From positions 1 to 28,655 of the forward strand of contig VJWM01000373.1 of NCBI GenBank assembly GCA_010909165.1: a DNA stretch of 28,655 nucleotides, read 5' to 3'. The notes below the pieces were generated by a model. That model made no database searches and was not told the origin of the DNA. It was given only the letters and a program-made list of their open reading frames with translations. Shown here piece after piece: positions 9,173 through 19,488 of this stretch; the stretch's first letter is position 1, and every line of letters starts with the position of its first letter. The position numbers and the translations under genes were made by a program. The DNA comes from Anthoceros angustus (lineage: Eukaryota; Streptophyta; Anthocerotopsida; Anthocerotales; Anthocerotaceae).

Positions 9173-9735
9173 ATGGATTTGTGTTCCCTTAGAAGGAAGG
9201 CATAGAGTTAAGAAAGAAGTAGTCCCGCAAGACAACAAGAACAAATTAGGAGCCCAACACATAGAAGCAATAGAAGACAACAAGCTATAGAGGAGAGATA
9301 GTAGAAACCTCCTCTTGTATAGCAAACTTCATTGCATCTATTTTAATTTCTAAACCGGATCAAGGGAAGTTTATCAAGCTAGCTAGACTGATTTGCTAGA
9401 AGTTTTAGTCCAATTCACGTCAAGGCATTAGAATTAGCTCCAACATATCCCAAATTTGAATCGGTATTAGTACTCCTTTATCTTCTAGTCAGAAGACAAA
9501 ATAGCATAGAAACTCTTAGATTTCAAGAAATTGATAGTCAATTAGCAACTCTTAGAATCCAATCCTTTGATCTTAAGGGAGAATTATCTGAATTAAGGAC
9601 AAAATTGTCTATTCTCTCTAAGGTTGATAATGCGCAGAGATTTGAGAGCATGCTATCATCATCCGAATCAGATTATGATGCAAGAGAAGAGTTTCCTGCG
9701 TGCAATAGAGAAGATGAGAGGCTGTACCGGCGAGG
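9173..9735 (+). pseudogene. Leader ORF between PBS and gag, family I, decayed
   Basis: This lies at the same position as the intact leader ORF of the minus-strand copy (27421-27921). Matching stretches are readable: ANFIASILISKPDQGKF here against ANFIGSILIKSPDQGNL there, then LARL against LARQ, and NISQI against HIPNL. Here the frame is broken by stops and shifts. The shared residues across two diverged copies suggest that the frame was once translated. No known domain is seen. The 5' part (8986-9172) shows nothing. Confidence 0.6.
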
Positions 9736-9758
9736 CCTAGTCCTCTAAATCACCTACA

Positions 9759-10490
9759 ATGGCTGGAGTGATCAATAATGAAGAACAAACTGTTCCTAAT
9801 TCCCCATTGGGTAATGATAATGCTAACACTTCATTGCATTATCATTATGGTGACAATTTCAAAGAGAAAGACAGATTCAATGGAAGGGATTATGACATCT
9901 GGTCATTGAGAATGCGAGGAGCTTTGCGGCAAAGAGACCTTTGGGGCATCGTCGATGGATCAATTCCAAGGCCACACGCCCGATTTGAAGCGTGAACTTC
10001 AACCTTCACGGGGCCTTGAGGGCGAGAAGGCACAAGATTTATTGGTCGGTGGACTTTCTCAACATATGGTGAGACATGTCGCAAAGACCTCCAAGGATAT
10101 GTGGACTCACCTTGCTCAATTATATTCATCTCGAGATGTAATGAGTATTGTTGCGACTTCACGTAACTTCCGCAACCTCAATGAAGGAGTCCGACACCAT
10201 CGAACATCATGTTAATGCATTTCGATTGGCACGATCCCATTTGGAATCTTCAATGGCGTACCTATCTCGAGATGGAGGCTTACGTCATTCTCTTATCTTC
10301 ATTGCCACCTTCTTATAGGGCTTTCATTACAACTCAAAATGCAATGATTATGTCGGAAAATGCAGATGAAGATCCAAATGAAGAGCCGGACATCGGTGTT
10401 TCGAACTTATTGGAGCATTGCTACGGAGGAGGCAAGCGACGTCATCATCACTCCAGCCAACAAGCGTGGTGATGTATTCACAAAGGGTAG
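9759..10490 (+). pseudogene. Family I copia gag, plus-strand copy
   Basis: The ATG at 9759 gives MAGVINNEEQ, matching the MAGVN start of the other copy at 27240. The DUF4219-type segment follows (FKEKDRFNGRDYDIWSLRM, about 9859-9915), then LWGIVDGSIP. One or two frameshifts near 9975-10025 lead to KAQDLLVGGLSQHMVRHV and the UBN2 stretch DMWTHLAQLYSSRDVMS (10096-10146), almost word for word that of the minus copy (26750-26900). SLPPSYRAF and TTQNAM follow near 10300-10340. At 10426-10436 a loss from CAGGAGG to CGGAGG shifts the frame, and then comes TKGRGRGG. The protein would form the particle shell and bind RNA. Confidence 0.85.
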
Positions 10491-10589
10491 AGGAAGAGGA
10501 GGTTCTACTTTCCATGACCCCATATCCGCACATACTTTCCATGATGGAGGCATCTTCTTCAACACGCAAGAGGTAACAAGAAGGCGGGA

Positions 10590-10960
10590 TTATATGTAAT
10601 TGGTGCAATCCCAAATCACATGGAAAAGGATTGTCGTAAGAAGAAGAATGGGGAACCTCGGAGGCCCCACACCGAGCTAACATTGCGTGAAGAAACAATC
10701 TTCCTCAACTCCAGCGGTGCTCCGTGTGCTTGGCTTCTTCCAAGCCCTCCAATACCTCATGGTACTTAGACAGTGGAGCTACTTCACATATTTGTTACAG
10801 AAACTCTTTTGAGTCTTACTCACCACAGGACATCGATCATCCTCCGGAGATGATCACAACCTACCCATTGCGGGTGTTGGTTCGATTGTATTCAAGTGTG
10901 ATTCGGTCGTTCTTCATCTTCATCACGTCCTCCATGTTCCTTCAATGTGCAAGAATCTAG
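10590..10960 (+). pseudogene. Family I zinc knuckle and aspartic protease start
   Basis: A CCHC knuckle lies at 10595-10634: Cys-Asn-Trp-Cys-Asn-Pro-Lys is in one frame and His-Met-Glu-Lys-Asp-Cys-Arg-Lys-Lys in the next, separated by one frameshift. In a further frame, from 10724, WYLDSGATSHIC carries the protease catalytic Asp at 10769-10771 with Ser-Gly intact. NSFESYSPQD follows, also present in the minus copy. After about 10870 the protease becomes unreadable. Confidence 0.8.
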
Positions 10961-11079
10961 TATCACCAAGTCTTGTCAAGAACACACTCTGCGTGATCCT
11001 TTATGCGATAGTTGTCTTCTCTCTTTCATAAGTGATAGAAACTATACAATGCACAGCACTTTAGATGATGGTCTCTATA

Positions 11080-11465
11080 GATTGTCGTACAAGTGGGAGC
11101 CACCCATTCGCTAATGTTGCCATTCCAAACCCAGTGACACCTACCCAAACCATGCTTTGGCATTGTCGCCTTGGTCATCCTAATAGTCAAAAATTAATCC
11201 AAATGTCTAAGGAGCTTTATATAGAACCCCTTGCCTTGCAAAGGTTGAACACCTACCTTGGTGCGAATCTTGTGTCCTCACTAAACGACATCAAGAGCCT
11301 TTCAAAAATAAATCTCCACAAAGGGCCAAGTCACCTTTAGAGATAGTGCACACGGACATTTGTGGACCCTTGTCTACACCCTCCTTTAGTGGTAGTAGAT
11401 ATTTTTGACCTTCACGGATGATTTCTCTCGTTTTGTCTTTTCCTACATCTTGAAAAGCGTAAAGT
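11080..11465 (+). pseudogene. Family I pre-integrase and integrase N-terminal part, truncated
   Basis: LWHCRLGHPNSQKLIQMSK (about 11155-11211) is identical in the minus copy (25740-25800) and is the HHCC zinc-binding GAG_pre-integrase start. After a frameshift, IVHTDICGPLSTPSFSGSRYF (read in parts, 11343-11405) brings the first catalytic Asp. A stop/shift at 11405-11408 precedes TFTDDFSRFVFSYILKS. Homology stops near 11465. The rest of pol is missing, and an unrelated LTR end and PBS follow. Confidence 0.85.
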
Positions 11466-11499
11466 AGTAGCATACGCCTTGCCGTTTCGATTCTTTAAC

Positions 11500-11654
11500 A
11501 TATTTTTAGAACTCAAGCGTTATAGCGAGCAGGCATCACCGAGCAGTTTACAAAAGCGTTTGGGCACATTACGAGCATTACATCATGTACACTTCTCTCA
11601 TTGCTAATCAATCCAACATGTCTCACATCCTGCCCGGTCCATGTGACCGCAACA
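11500..11654 (+). repeat. Candidate LTR 3' end of second copia lineage
   Basis: The evidence is position only. The sequence ends ...CGCAACA directly before a Met-type PBS, and the AT/pyrimidine-rich character fits a U5 region. No second copy exists in the window, so the left border is unknown. Confidence 0.4.
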
Positions 11655-11665
11655 TGGTATCGAGC
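11655..11665 (+). promoter_or_regulatory. PBS, Met type, one base short (TGGTATCGAGC)
   Basis: This reads ACA then TGGTATCGAGC, the same 11-base variant as in family I but in a different element. Gag and pol of another copia lineage lie downstream in the same orientation. Confidence 0.75.
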
Positions 11666-11711
11666 AGCGCCACGGCATATGCTAGCCACATCCTAGAATC
11701 ATGAAGAATAA

Positions 11712-11954
11712 CCCTCTCTAACATGCAGTTCTAAGAAAAGCAACGCGCTCAAGCGGGCAAATAGGGATGCTCGAATTTGGAATCTCTACGATTCCATAGA
11801 GCAATTCTTAAGAGAGGCTCATGAAGATGTACTAATCTACGCATGGACTAGAGTTTCTGGCATCCTGCTTCTAATAGGGGAAGAATTGCTGTTAAGGGGA
11901 TACCTTGACCCCACAGAATATGACCTGTCTTATATCCAGGCTTCCTTTCTCTGA
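11712..11954 (+). CDS. Open frame after PBS, unknown
   Basis: Eighty codons are open without an ATG near the start, containing the phrases ARIWNLYDSIEQFL, AHEDVLIYAWTRVSG and GEELLLRGYLDPTEYDLSYI. The composition is protein-like. The frame is closed at 11952-11954. The same DNA is repeated in the next unit (from 12336), where a two-base loss after CTAATCTAC breaks it. The opposite strand is also open (11848-12180, 110 codons), so which strand was coding is uncertain. A gag N-terminal region or leader ORF of the second copia lineage is the simplest reading. Confidence 0.3.
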   Translation, partial: PSLTCSSKKSNALKRANRDARIWNLYDSIEQFLREAHEDVLIYAWTRVSGILLLIGEELLLRGYLDPTEYDLSYIQASFL

Positions 11955-12335
11955 ACCATGAAAAGAAATCGCCCACTTGGGCGTAATCGCTCCTATCTCT
12001 CCAGTGAGAAGGGTCACATCCTCGCTTAGGGTCCTTAAGTCGCCAGCACGGTTTCTTCACGCTCCCACCTGCTGAAGAAATCACAAACCTCCACAATTCC
12101 GTGATAGAGAAATTAACAAATGGACCAACCACACGCACATTAAATTCCCTCAAAGAACATATAGAGTCCACAGTCACCATGGGATATCTACCCTACTCGG
12201 AAACCACGATTTAGCGTTTAGAGACTAAACATACACAAGATGTCAACCTCCCACCTCTCCTGTCCAAGGAGGACAAGTTTGTGACCAGCAACATAATTTC
12301 CCACTTGGAAATTTCGGATCACCAATATCCTTAAA
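11814..12335. repeat. 522-bp tandem duplication, copy 1
   Basis: This runs from GAGGCTCATGAAGATG to CAATATCCTTAAAG, then directly into copy 2. Long stretches are identical (for example around ATTAAATTCCCTCAAAGAAC and TTTAGCGTTTAGAGACTAAA), separated by many indels of one to a few bases and few plain substitutions. Confidence 0.9.
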
Positions 12336-12853
12336 GAGGCTCATGAAGATGTACTAATCTACATGGACTAGAGTTTACGGCATCACACTTCTAATAGGGA
12401 AGAATTGCATTAAGGGGATACCTTGACCCCAGAATATGACATCTTATATCCAGGCTTCCTTTCTCTTTCGGCAACATGAAAATAACTCCCTGGACGTAAT
12501 CCTATCTCTCTCAGCGGTAGTCAAGGCAGGTCACATCACCTTAGGGTCCTTAAGTCGCCCGGTTTCTTCACGCTCCCACTGCTGAAGAAATCACAAACCT
12601 CCACAATTCCGTGATAGAAATTAACAAAGGCTGGACCAACCACGCACACATTAAATTCCCTCAAAGAACATATAGAGTCCACGATCACCATGCGGATAGA
12701 AATATCTACCCTACTCGGAAACCACGTATTTAGCGTTTAGAGACTAAACATACACAAGATGTCAACCTCCACCTCTCCCTGTCCAAGGAGGACAAGTTTG
12801 ACAGACAACATAATTTCCCACTTGGAAATTTCGGATCACCAATATCCTTAAAG
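12336..12853. repeat. 522-bp tandem duplication, copy 2
   Basis: Second unit, slightly shorter. Differences from copy 1 cluster at CAG/CTG/CG words: TTTCTGGC against TTTACGGC, CCACAGTC against CCACGATC, GACCTGTC against GACATC. It ends where gag-like sequence of the same element resumes. Confidence 0.9.
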
Positions 12854-12879
12854 GCGCAAGCTATGGAGCTCGTTGGTGG

Positions 12880-13512
12880 GGTTGGCACCCCATAAGCTTG
12901 CCTGCGGTTAGCACACGGAGAAAGAAGAATGGGAGGACTACAACCAACAAGCCAAAAATGTTCTCATGCAAAGCATGAAGCAAGGCAAGTGCAATTTGGA
13001 GGGCGACCCACGGGAGGCATGGCAGTGCCGAAATCTCTGACGCACGACATCATGCACACCATACTATCAAGAGCTACCTCGGTCTTCGCATGGCGACCAT
13101 GTGGACCACCACGCAATGGTGTTTGGTGGACCGTGAAATTCAGGCCCTCGGATTCAACATCCCCGAGGAGCTCCTAGCCGCAATTACGCTATCCACATTA
13201 GGAATGGGGTGGGTCGATTAGCCATGCTTAGAAATTCAACCCCTCACGATCCAACAAGGTTTTAAGTGCCATGCTTAGGAAGGGAAGGCTCAAAGTATTT
13301 GAGAGCCCTCCTCCAGTGATGCTTTCTTCACGGACGAGGCGGAGCAGAGGTCGTGGAAGAGGCTCCTTAGAGCTGCACGCACAAATAGAGGGGCGTACAT
13401 TCCCGGCCTTGGCAGAGGCAATTTCAACCCATCATGGAAGCCAATTTGCGGGTATTGTAAAATACGGACACACATATGAAGAATGCGTGCAGTTAGGATC
13501 CTCTAACAATTA
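12880..13512 (+). pseudogene. Second copia lineage: gag with zinc knuckle
   Basis: EEWEDYNQQAKNVLMQSMKQ is readable at about 12925-12985, followed by GDPREAW, which fits the helical part of Gag. The 3' end has an Arg/Gly-rich run (SRGRGRG, about 13341) and a CCHC knuckle at 13446-13487. Cys-Gly-Tyr-Cys-Lys is in one frame and Tyr-Gly-His-Thr-Tyr-Glu-Glu-Cys in the next, so one frameshift lies inside the knuckle. The spacing CX2C...GHX4C is that of retroviral-type nucleocapsid. Frame breaks make the protein untranslatable. Confidence 0.7.
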
Positions 13513-13588
13513 ATCAGCATTCGCCAATGCCCGCCTTAACCATGCAGAGGCACTCTAAGGCTTTCCTCGCTCACATTGACCACACGAC

Positions 13589-14302
13589 TTGCTAGCACAC
13601 CTCGGCTCTTGTAGCCTCCTTATCTCGCCCCAAGCGAACATGCAGTATATTGACTCGAGCCTCCCAACATATGACTCCCCAGAATACTTCACTAAAATCA
13701 CACCTCTGTACGAATTTTGTCACCTTGGTGACAATTCTAAACACCACATACTTGGGCTTGGATCAGTAGACCTCAATGTCCAACCCAACTCAACCCTGCA
13801 GATTTCAGATGTCCTTCTAGTACCTGGCCTCACCAAAAATCTCTTCTCAGTTCGAAAGGTCGATCAAGCTGGCTGCTACGTCTGCTTTGGACAGGGCCAT
13901 TGTGTCATTGAGACACCACAAGGCGACCTGATCGCCACAGGTGACCTTAAAAATGACGACTTATACCATCTCAGGGTTAGCCACCCCTCATCTCTATCAG
14001 CAGGCACACAGAAACACAATCAGACGTTCCTGTGGCATGCCCGGCTCGGGCACATGAATCTGCAGAAAATGAAGGACATGTTAACAACTCAAGCTGCTCA
14101 CGGCTTCACCCTCTCACACGTAGAGGACTTTGGCACTTGTGAAGCCTGTTCCCTTGGAAAGAGCCATCGATCACCTTTTCCTAAGGCATCCAACACACGA
14201 GCAACCAAGCGCCTTGGTGGTACATTCGACCTCTGCGGGCCCTTCACGGATCATTGTTCCTACACCTACTTTATGCACAGTAATCGGCAACTCCAACTTT
14301 AA
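13589..14302 (+). pseudogene. Second copia lineage: protease end, pre-integrase, integrase start
   Basis: This is an unbroken 237-codon frame, the longest in the window. It starts at the far side of the protease (the DSGAT motif itself is not seen). It reads LGLGSVDLNVQ and LVPGLTKNLFSV, the typical protease C-terminal phrases, then GAG_pre-integrase FLWHARLGHMNLQKM and CEACSLGKSHRSPFP (HHCC zinc site), then KRLGGTFDLCGPF where the first catalytic Asp should be. After YFM at about 14275 the frame shifts. Wording (ARLGHMN, DLCGPF) separates it from family I. Confidence 0.9.
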
Positions 14303-14520
14303 CATTTACACACTCAAGAACAAGGCCCAAGCATTTTCATGCTTCAAGGACTACAAGACCTGGTCCGAAAAACAAACAGGCGATACCTTACTTTGCCTCA
14401 GATCCGATGGAGGTGGTGAATATGGCTCCACTCAATTTTCAAACTTCTGCAAGGAACATGGCATCAACAGACAGATTACCACCCCACACACCTCTCAGCA
14501 GAACGGGGGACTGAGAATGG
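14290..14520 (+). pseudogene. Second copia lineage: integrase core, truncated
   Basis: This continues the integrase in the next frame. IYTLKNKAQAFSCFKDYK is followed by LRSDGGGEYGSTQF with the second catalytic Asp. Next are FCKEHGINRQ and TPHTSQQNGG, after which the catalytic Glu would be expected. Copia similarity ends near 14515. RT and RNase H are absent. Confidence 0.85.
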
Positions 14521-15540
14521 TCAAGGACCATAAATGGGCCTTGGAGAATGTGAAGGATAGGTGGTGTAAGGTAGCAACATTAAAGAATGACCATAGGTGA
14601 AGTTACTAGAATAGAATTTACTTGGAATCGGATAGTAGACATAGGGTGCAGGGCATTAAATCTTGGTAGGAAATAATAGAAAGCTGGAAAGGTGACTAGT
14701 AGGGTCACCCAAGGGAGGTTGTATGTGGAAGGCCTCCTATAAGAAGAGGAGGATTTCACAGACAGTATCACGCCTTGCGCTTCCACCCTCAGTCCTTTGC
14801 CATTCTGAGGAAGTTCGTGCAGTGTAGCCAACGCCAGCCTTGTAGAGGAAGTCGCGGTGGTGAGTGCTTGGTGGCCTTGCTCACTGCAAGTGCCTAAGCG
14901 AGTTGCTCCTTGTGAATGGTTGTTGTGAAATTGCTTTGCACAGGTGTGTGGCGATGTCGGGGAACACTCGGCTGAGACCGGGCCACAGGAAAGACTCACA
15001 GTGGCGCTCAAATCAGTGGTGTCAAACTCACAAGCCGCCCAAGGAAGAACTTTCTTTGGTGGAGGCCGACCCAGCGGTTGTCTGAAGGGTCGAAGCATGG
15101 CCCGGCGAGGTTAGAATAGGAGGAAAGGATGAGAAGATGAGGAGATGAGAAAATGAGTAGAGGATTAGAGGGTAGGTGCTAGTCGAAGGCCACGCAGGAG
15201 GGACGAATCCCAAATCTGCAAGTAAAAGCGCTCCCGAGGTGGAGAAGAGAAGTAGGGACGAAATCGCGGTGTGGATCGGGGTCCACAGGCGCCGTGATAG
15301 GCTCGGCTCTGAGGCGGGACACCTTTGTTTTGTGTCGTTGTAGGTCGAGGATTGGCGATTTTCGGAGGCAGTGCAAGTGGTGCAGCTGCTGTAAGAGGGA
15401 GAGTAGAGGGCGCCTTGCTTGTTTAGAAGGCTGAGAAGTGTGTCACTGCAGGTAGCGATCGGACATCACAAGACCTCGAACTTTCACACAAGTCTCATGG
15501 GACGAAACCCAATGTACGAAGCGACAGTGGGATAAGTGTG
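14521..15540 (+). other. LTR/leader-like stretch, no gene recognised
   Basis: TATAAG at 14738-14743, within a GGCCTCCTATAAGAAGAGG context, looks like an LTR or pararetroviral-type core promoter. TGGCGATGTCGGGG at 14949-14962 resembles a gypsy PBS and overlaps the ATG at 14954 of a 43-codon open stretch (to 15085). A 172-codon minus-strand frame (14580-15098) covers the same DNA but shows no domain. I read this as an old gypsy LTR and leader, with low confidence. Nothing identifiable follows from 15100 to 15540. Confidence 0.3.
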
Positions 15541-15559
15541 GCCGCTATAGTGGGAAGAC

Positions 15560-15745
15560 CTCGGGAGTGCCCCGGGTTTTCCCTACCACATTCTGCTTGG
15601 AGGTCGAGGCCATATTGGCAGACTTGGAAGGGCGTCGAGGCTCACCAGCTTTCTTCTTGCGGCAGTCAAGCTCCCAGTGGCCTGGAATCTGGCACCAGTT
15701 GCAAGTACCAGGCTTGCGGCTGGAACCACCAGGCTTGGAGAAGGA
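15560..15745 (-). pseudogene. Copia gag zinc-knuckle fragment
   Basis: On the minus strand 15703-15662 encodes Cys-Asn-Trp-Cys-Gln-Ile-Pro-Gly-His-Trp-Glu-Leu-Asp-Cys, a perfect CX2CX4HX4C knuckle. Next is RKKKAGEPRRP, the usual sequence before the copia protease. The frame stays open to about 15590. It lies in the first unit of the 884-bp array. Units 2 and 3 carry the same sequence with the knuckle destroyed by CTG and CAG to CG changes. No other part of this gag is recognisable next to it. Confidence 0.8.
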
Positions 15746-16543
15746 AGGGCCGTGTCAGTGACATGCCATTGCATGCCTACCTGCTTTGTCTACAAAGCTA
15801 AGTCACTAAGCTCCTGCCTCGATCTCCTTGGCCTTTGGCCGGGGGCAACAATCCTAGCCTTAGTTTGTCCTTGGCCTATGACCAAGGCAAAACTAAAGAG
15901 GAGTTTGCCTAAGAGAGGCCCGGGACCCTGCAGTGAAATCAAGCTGGAAATTCTCCCAACGACAATGCAGAACCACAAGAACCTCTAGGAGACAAAGACA
16001 CGAGGACGATGGCTGTCTATTAGAACAAGACAAACATCAACAATCCGAGAATCCATGGTGGGTGCCTACATATATAGGCAAAACCCCGGGAGTTCTCGAT
16101 GAAGTGTCCACCGTATCGATGGTGGGCACTTTATAATCCTACTTTCCTTGGCCTTGAAATAATAATATTTTATGTGTTTAACAGCCTATTCGTCCTTTTC
16201 CTTGATTTATGATTTTTATGTATTTTCTAATATAAATCACTATCTATATATATTCATAGCGCCTTACATGCATAACCATGCATATAGATTGCATGCGCCA
16301 TGACACATCACACCCATGTCCACCACATCACATGTCATCCTTCATCTCCATACGCATGCATGCATACATGGCATACATGGCATACATGTCATGTGCGAGG
16401 CCATCCATGGGCCATGTACATGACATCATCAAAGCCCGAGGCTTATGCGAGATACTGCTCGATATCTAGTCATTTCGATTCGGGGCTTATGCCGGGATGC
16501 TCTAGTCGATATCCGGTCATAGAGTCTTAGGTGCTTTCTTCTT
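15656..16543. repeat. 884-bp tandem array, unit A
   Basis: This is the first and most diverged unit on its left half. It holds the zinc-knuckle fragment, an 18-bp perfect-arm hairpin TGCCTACATATATAGGCA (16063-16080) that on the minus strand doubles as a TATATA promoter-like site, and an AT-rich tract (about 16150-16255). Three 9-bp CATACATGG-type repeats lie near 16350-16390, and an internal direct repeat (GCTTATGC...TCGATATC...TCAT, twice) lies at 16440-16521. From about 16340 on it is identical to unit B. Confidence 0.9.
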
Positions 16544-17427
16544 GCAGTCAAGCTCCAGTGGCACAGAATCGGCACCGATTGCAAGTACAGGGCTTGCGGT
16601 GAACCACCAGGCTTGGAGAAGGAAGGGCCGTGTCGCGGCCCAGCATAGGCCATTGCATGCCTACCTACTGTCTACAAAGCTAAGTCACTAAGCTCCCGCC
16701 TCATCTCCTTGGCCTTTGGCCCGGAGCAACAATCCTAGCCTTAGTTTGTCCTTGGCCTATGGCCAGGGCAAAACTAAAGAGGCGGGTTTGCCTAAGAGAG
16801 AGGCGACCGGGACCTGAGCAGTGAAATCAAGCTGGAAATTCTCCCAACTTTGGCAATGCAACGAACCACAAGAACCTCTAGGAGACAAAGAACAGGCCGA
16901 GGTATGGCTGTCTATTAGAACAAGACAAACATCAACAATCCAGAATCCATGGTGGTGCCTACATATATAGGCAAAACCCCAGGAGCTCGATGAAGTGTCC
17001 ACCGTATCGATGGTGGGCACTTTATAATCCTACTTTCCTTGGCCTTGAAATAATAATATTTTATGTGTTTAACAGCCTATTCGTCCTTTTCCTTGATTTA
17101 TGATTTTTATGTATTTTCTAATATAAATCACTATCTATATATATTCATAGCGCCTTACATGCATAACCATGCATATAGATTGCATGCGACATCACCACAT
17201 GTCCACATACATCACATGTCATCCTTCATCTCCATACGCATGCATGCATACATGGCATACATGGCATACATGTCATGTGCGAGGCCATCCATGGGCCATG
17301 TACATGACATCATCAAAGCCCGAGGCTTATGCGAGATACTGCTCGATATCTAGTCATTTCGATTCGGGGCTTATGCCGGGATGCTCTAGTCGATATCCGG
17401 TCATAGAGTCTTAGGTGCTTTCTTCTT
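16544..17427. repeat. 884-bp tandem array, unit B
   Basis: Its offset to unit C is exactly 884 bp, and I found no difference between B and C over roughly the first 600 bases by eye. It differs from unit A mainly at CAG/CTG/CG words and short indels. Open frames inside (16757-17020, 17063-17353) repeat in the neighbouring units and show no known domain. Confidence 0.95.
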
Positions 17428-18308
17428 GCAGTCAAGCTCCAGTGGCACAGAATCGGCACCGATTGCAAGTACAGGGCTTGCGGTGAACCACCAGGCTTGG
17501 AGAAGGAAGGGCCGTGTCGCGGCCCAGCATAGGCCATTGCATGCCTACCTACTGTCTACAAAGCTAAGTCACTAAGCTCCCGCCTCATCTCCTTGGCCTT
17601 TGGCCCGGAGCAACAATCCTAGCCTTAGTTTGTCCTTGGCCTATGGCCAGGGCAAAACTAAAGAGGCGGGTTTGCCTAAGAGAGAGGCGACCGGGACCTG
17701 AGCAGTGAAATCAAGCTGGAAATTCTCCCAACTTTGGCAATGCAACGAACCACAAGAACCTCTAGGAGACAAAGAACAGGCCGAGGTATGGCTGTCTATT
17801 AGAACAAGACAAACATCAACAATCCAGAATCCATGGTGGTGCCTACATATATAGGCAAAACCCCAGGAGCTCGATGAAGTGTCCACCGTATCGATGGTGG
17901 GCACTTTATAATCCTACTTTCCTTGGCCTTGAAATAATAATATTTTATGTGTTTAACAGCCTATTCGTCCTTTTCCTTGATTTATGATTTTTATGTATTT
18001 TCTAATATAAATCACTATCTATATATCATAGCATGCGCCTTACATGCACAACCATGCATATAGATTGCATGCGCCATGACATCACACGCCACATGTCCAC
18101 ATACATCACATGTCATCCTTCATCTCCATACGCATGCATAGCATAGCACATGGCATACATGTCATGTGCGGCCATCCATGGGCCATGTACATGACATCAT
18201 CAAGCACTTGACATCGGCTTATGCGAGATGCTCGGTCGATATCTAGTCATTTCGGCATTCTTATGCCGGGATGCTCTAGTCGATATCCGGTCATAGAGTC
18301 TTAGGTGC
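17428..18308. repeat. 884-bp tandem array, unit C
   Basis: The first two thirds match unit B exactly as far as I checked. The last third (from about 18020) diverges from B by short indels around the CATG-rich part. Confidence 0.95.
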
Positions 18309-18506
18309 TCTGTTTCCCATACAAGACATGTAGTCGGCGACCGCATAGCATGCCTACCTAGCCTCTCTACAAAGCTAAGTCACTAAACACCCGCTGCGAT
18401 CTCCTTGGCCTTTGGCCGGAGCAACAATCCTAGCCTTAATTTGTCCTTGGCCTATGGCCAAGGGCAAGGCTAAAGAGGCGGGTTTGCCTAAGGCGGACCG
18501 GGACAT
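18309..18506. repeat. 884-bp tandem array, partial unit D
   Basis: This is a shortened fourth unit. The knuckle part is replaced, but CTACAAAGCTAAGTCACTAA, the CTCCTTGGCCTTTGGCC word and the GGCGGGTTTGCCTAAG word remain in order. It stops at about 18506, where unassigned minus-strand coding-like DNA begins. Confidence 0.85.
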
Positions 18507-18813
18507 GACGACCCCACAGGAAACTTGGAGGCCTAGCCACACGGTTTCCCACAAAATTGTCTAGACCATCTTGGCCTAGAAAAACAAACAACTGCTTACC
18601 AACGTCCCCACCGGTGAGCGTAGCTTGTCCAACAGCGGTGGTTACGCGAGGAGGAGGAATGGCGTCATCTTCTAGATCCTCATCATCGATGGGTCTTCTT
18701 GTGCCTCTGGCAATCGTAATCTCATGGGCGGCTTGAATCCGGAGGCTCAACTGTTCTTCCACAAAGCGCTTACATGCATCGGGCTGAAAGCAGGATGTGC
18801 CATCATCCGGCAT
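18436..18813 (-). CDS. Unassigned ORF, 125 codons
   Basis: It starts MPDDGTSCFQPDACKRF and contains an acidic stretch (IDDEDLEDDA) and PPPRVTTAVGQATLTGG. The in-frame codons upstream are open for only a few residues. GGTAAGCAG at about 18600, after GGGGACGTT, would be a plausible splice donor, and the 3' 70 bases overlap array unit D. The ORF lies downstream of the gypsy pol on the same strand and may be its tail, or a captured gene piece. I do not recognise it. Confidence 0.3.
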   Translation of the reverse strand: MPDDGTSCFQPDACKRFVEEQLSLRIQAAHEITIARGTRRPIDDEDLEDDAIPPPRVTTAVGQATLTGGDVGKQLFVFLGQDGLDNFVGNRVARPPSFLWGRHVPVRLRQTRLFSLALGHRPRTN

Positions 18814-19485
18814 CCATGTCCATTGTAAGCTTCACATGTTGGTTTGAAAAGCGGTAACTTACGAAGTGTAGATGTGCGGTGGCGAGCCTCTGAGGCGTTG
18901 AAGCATTCTTCTCCTCTCGAGTCCAAGCACGTTGATCAACATGAGGGGTCCTCAATTTGTTGGTCGAATGTAAAAGCGCGAGGCCACCTACCACATGATG
19001 CCGCATGATGGTGGAAAACTCGAAACCACTCTTTGAGAAAAATCAAGCGACGAGGGTATGTGTCTCCCCAGTCAACGAACTCTGCTGGCAACCTCATCCC
19101 ATCAAACCATTGATGCATTTGGAAGTGATGCTGCAACTTCCTCCATGCACCCTCTGTATAGCTTGTCCAGGTCCAGGGCAAACGCTTGTGACCCCGGCGC
19201 TGGAGCTCAAATAAATCCGGTGTTGGGATAATGCTCCACCCTCACATCATGGTGCTCCTCAACATCTGATGAAAATGTGAAGCTCGTCATAACTTCGGTG
19301 GAATACCCGTTAAGGTCATCTTGGCGGGAGTAGAAGATGCTCCACTTACCCGCATCTTCTCATCCACAATTGGGGTTCCATCACTCCCAAACCTTGCTTG
19401 AGTTGGCGGTCATAGCACACCACGGAGGCACAGTTCATATCTCTGCTGCGAGACCTCCTCCATGGCTGCGGTGAGAACTACCGCC
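18814..19485 (-). other. Coding-like minus-strand DNA, not assignable
   Basis: Several minus-strand frames look protein-like in pieces: SIFYSRQDDLNGYSTEVM (about 19270-19330), KRLPWTWTSYTEGAWRKL (about 19120-19180) and LPAEFVDWGDTYPRR. They sit in different frames with stops between. This may continue the gypsy element downstream of the AT-hook region or be another degraded gene. Confidence 0.25.
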
Positions 19486-19488
19486 CTA

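Noticed and set aside
11848-12180. Minus-strand 110-codon frame as a gene
   Set aside because: It lies in the 522-bp duplication, is broken in the other copy, and competes with a protein-like plus-strand frame. I could not decide the coding strand.
14580-15098. Minus-strand 172-codon frame as a gene
   Set aside because: No known domain. The plus strand has promoter-like and PBS-like words in the same place, and moderate GC makes long chance frames likely.
16278-17414. His/Met-rich frames repeated in the array as a repeat-protein gene
   Set aside because: They come from CATG-type microsatellite DNA and recur only because the 884-bp unit recurs.
15656-18506. CRISPR-like array
   Set aside because: Units are 884 bp and contiguous without spacers, and the context is plant retrotransposon.
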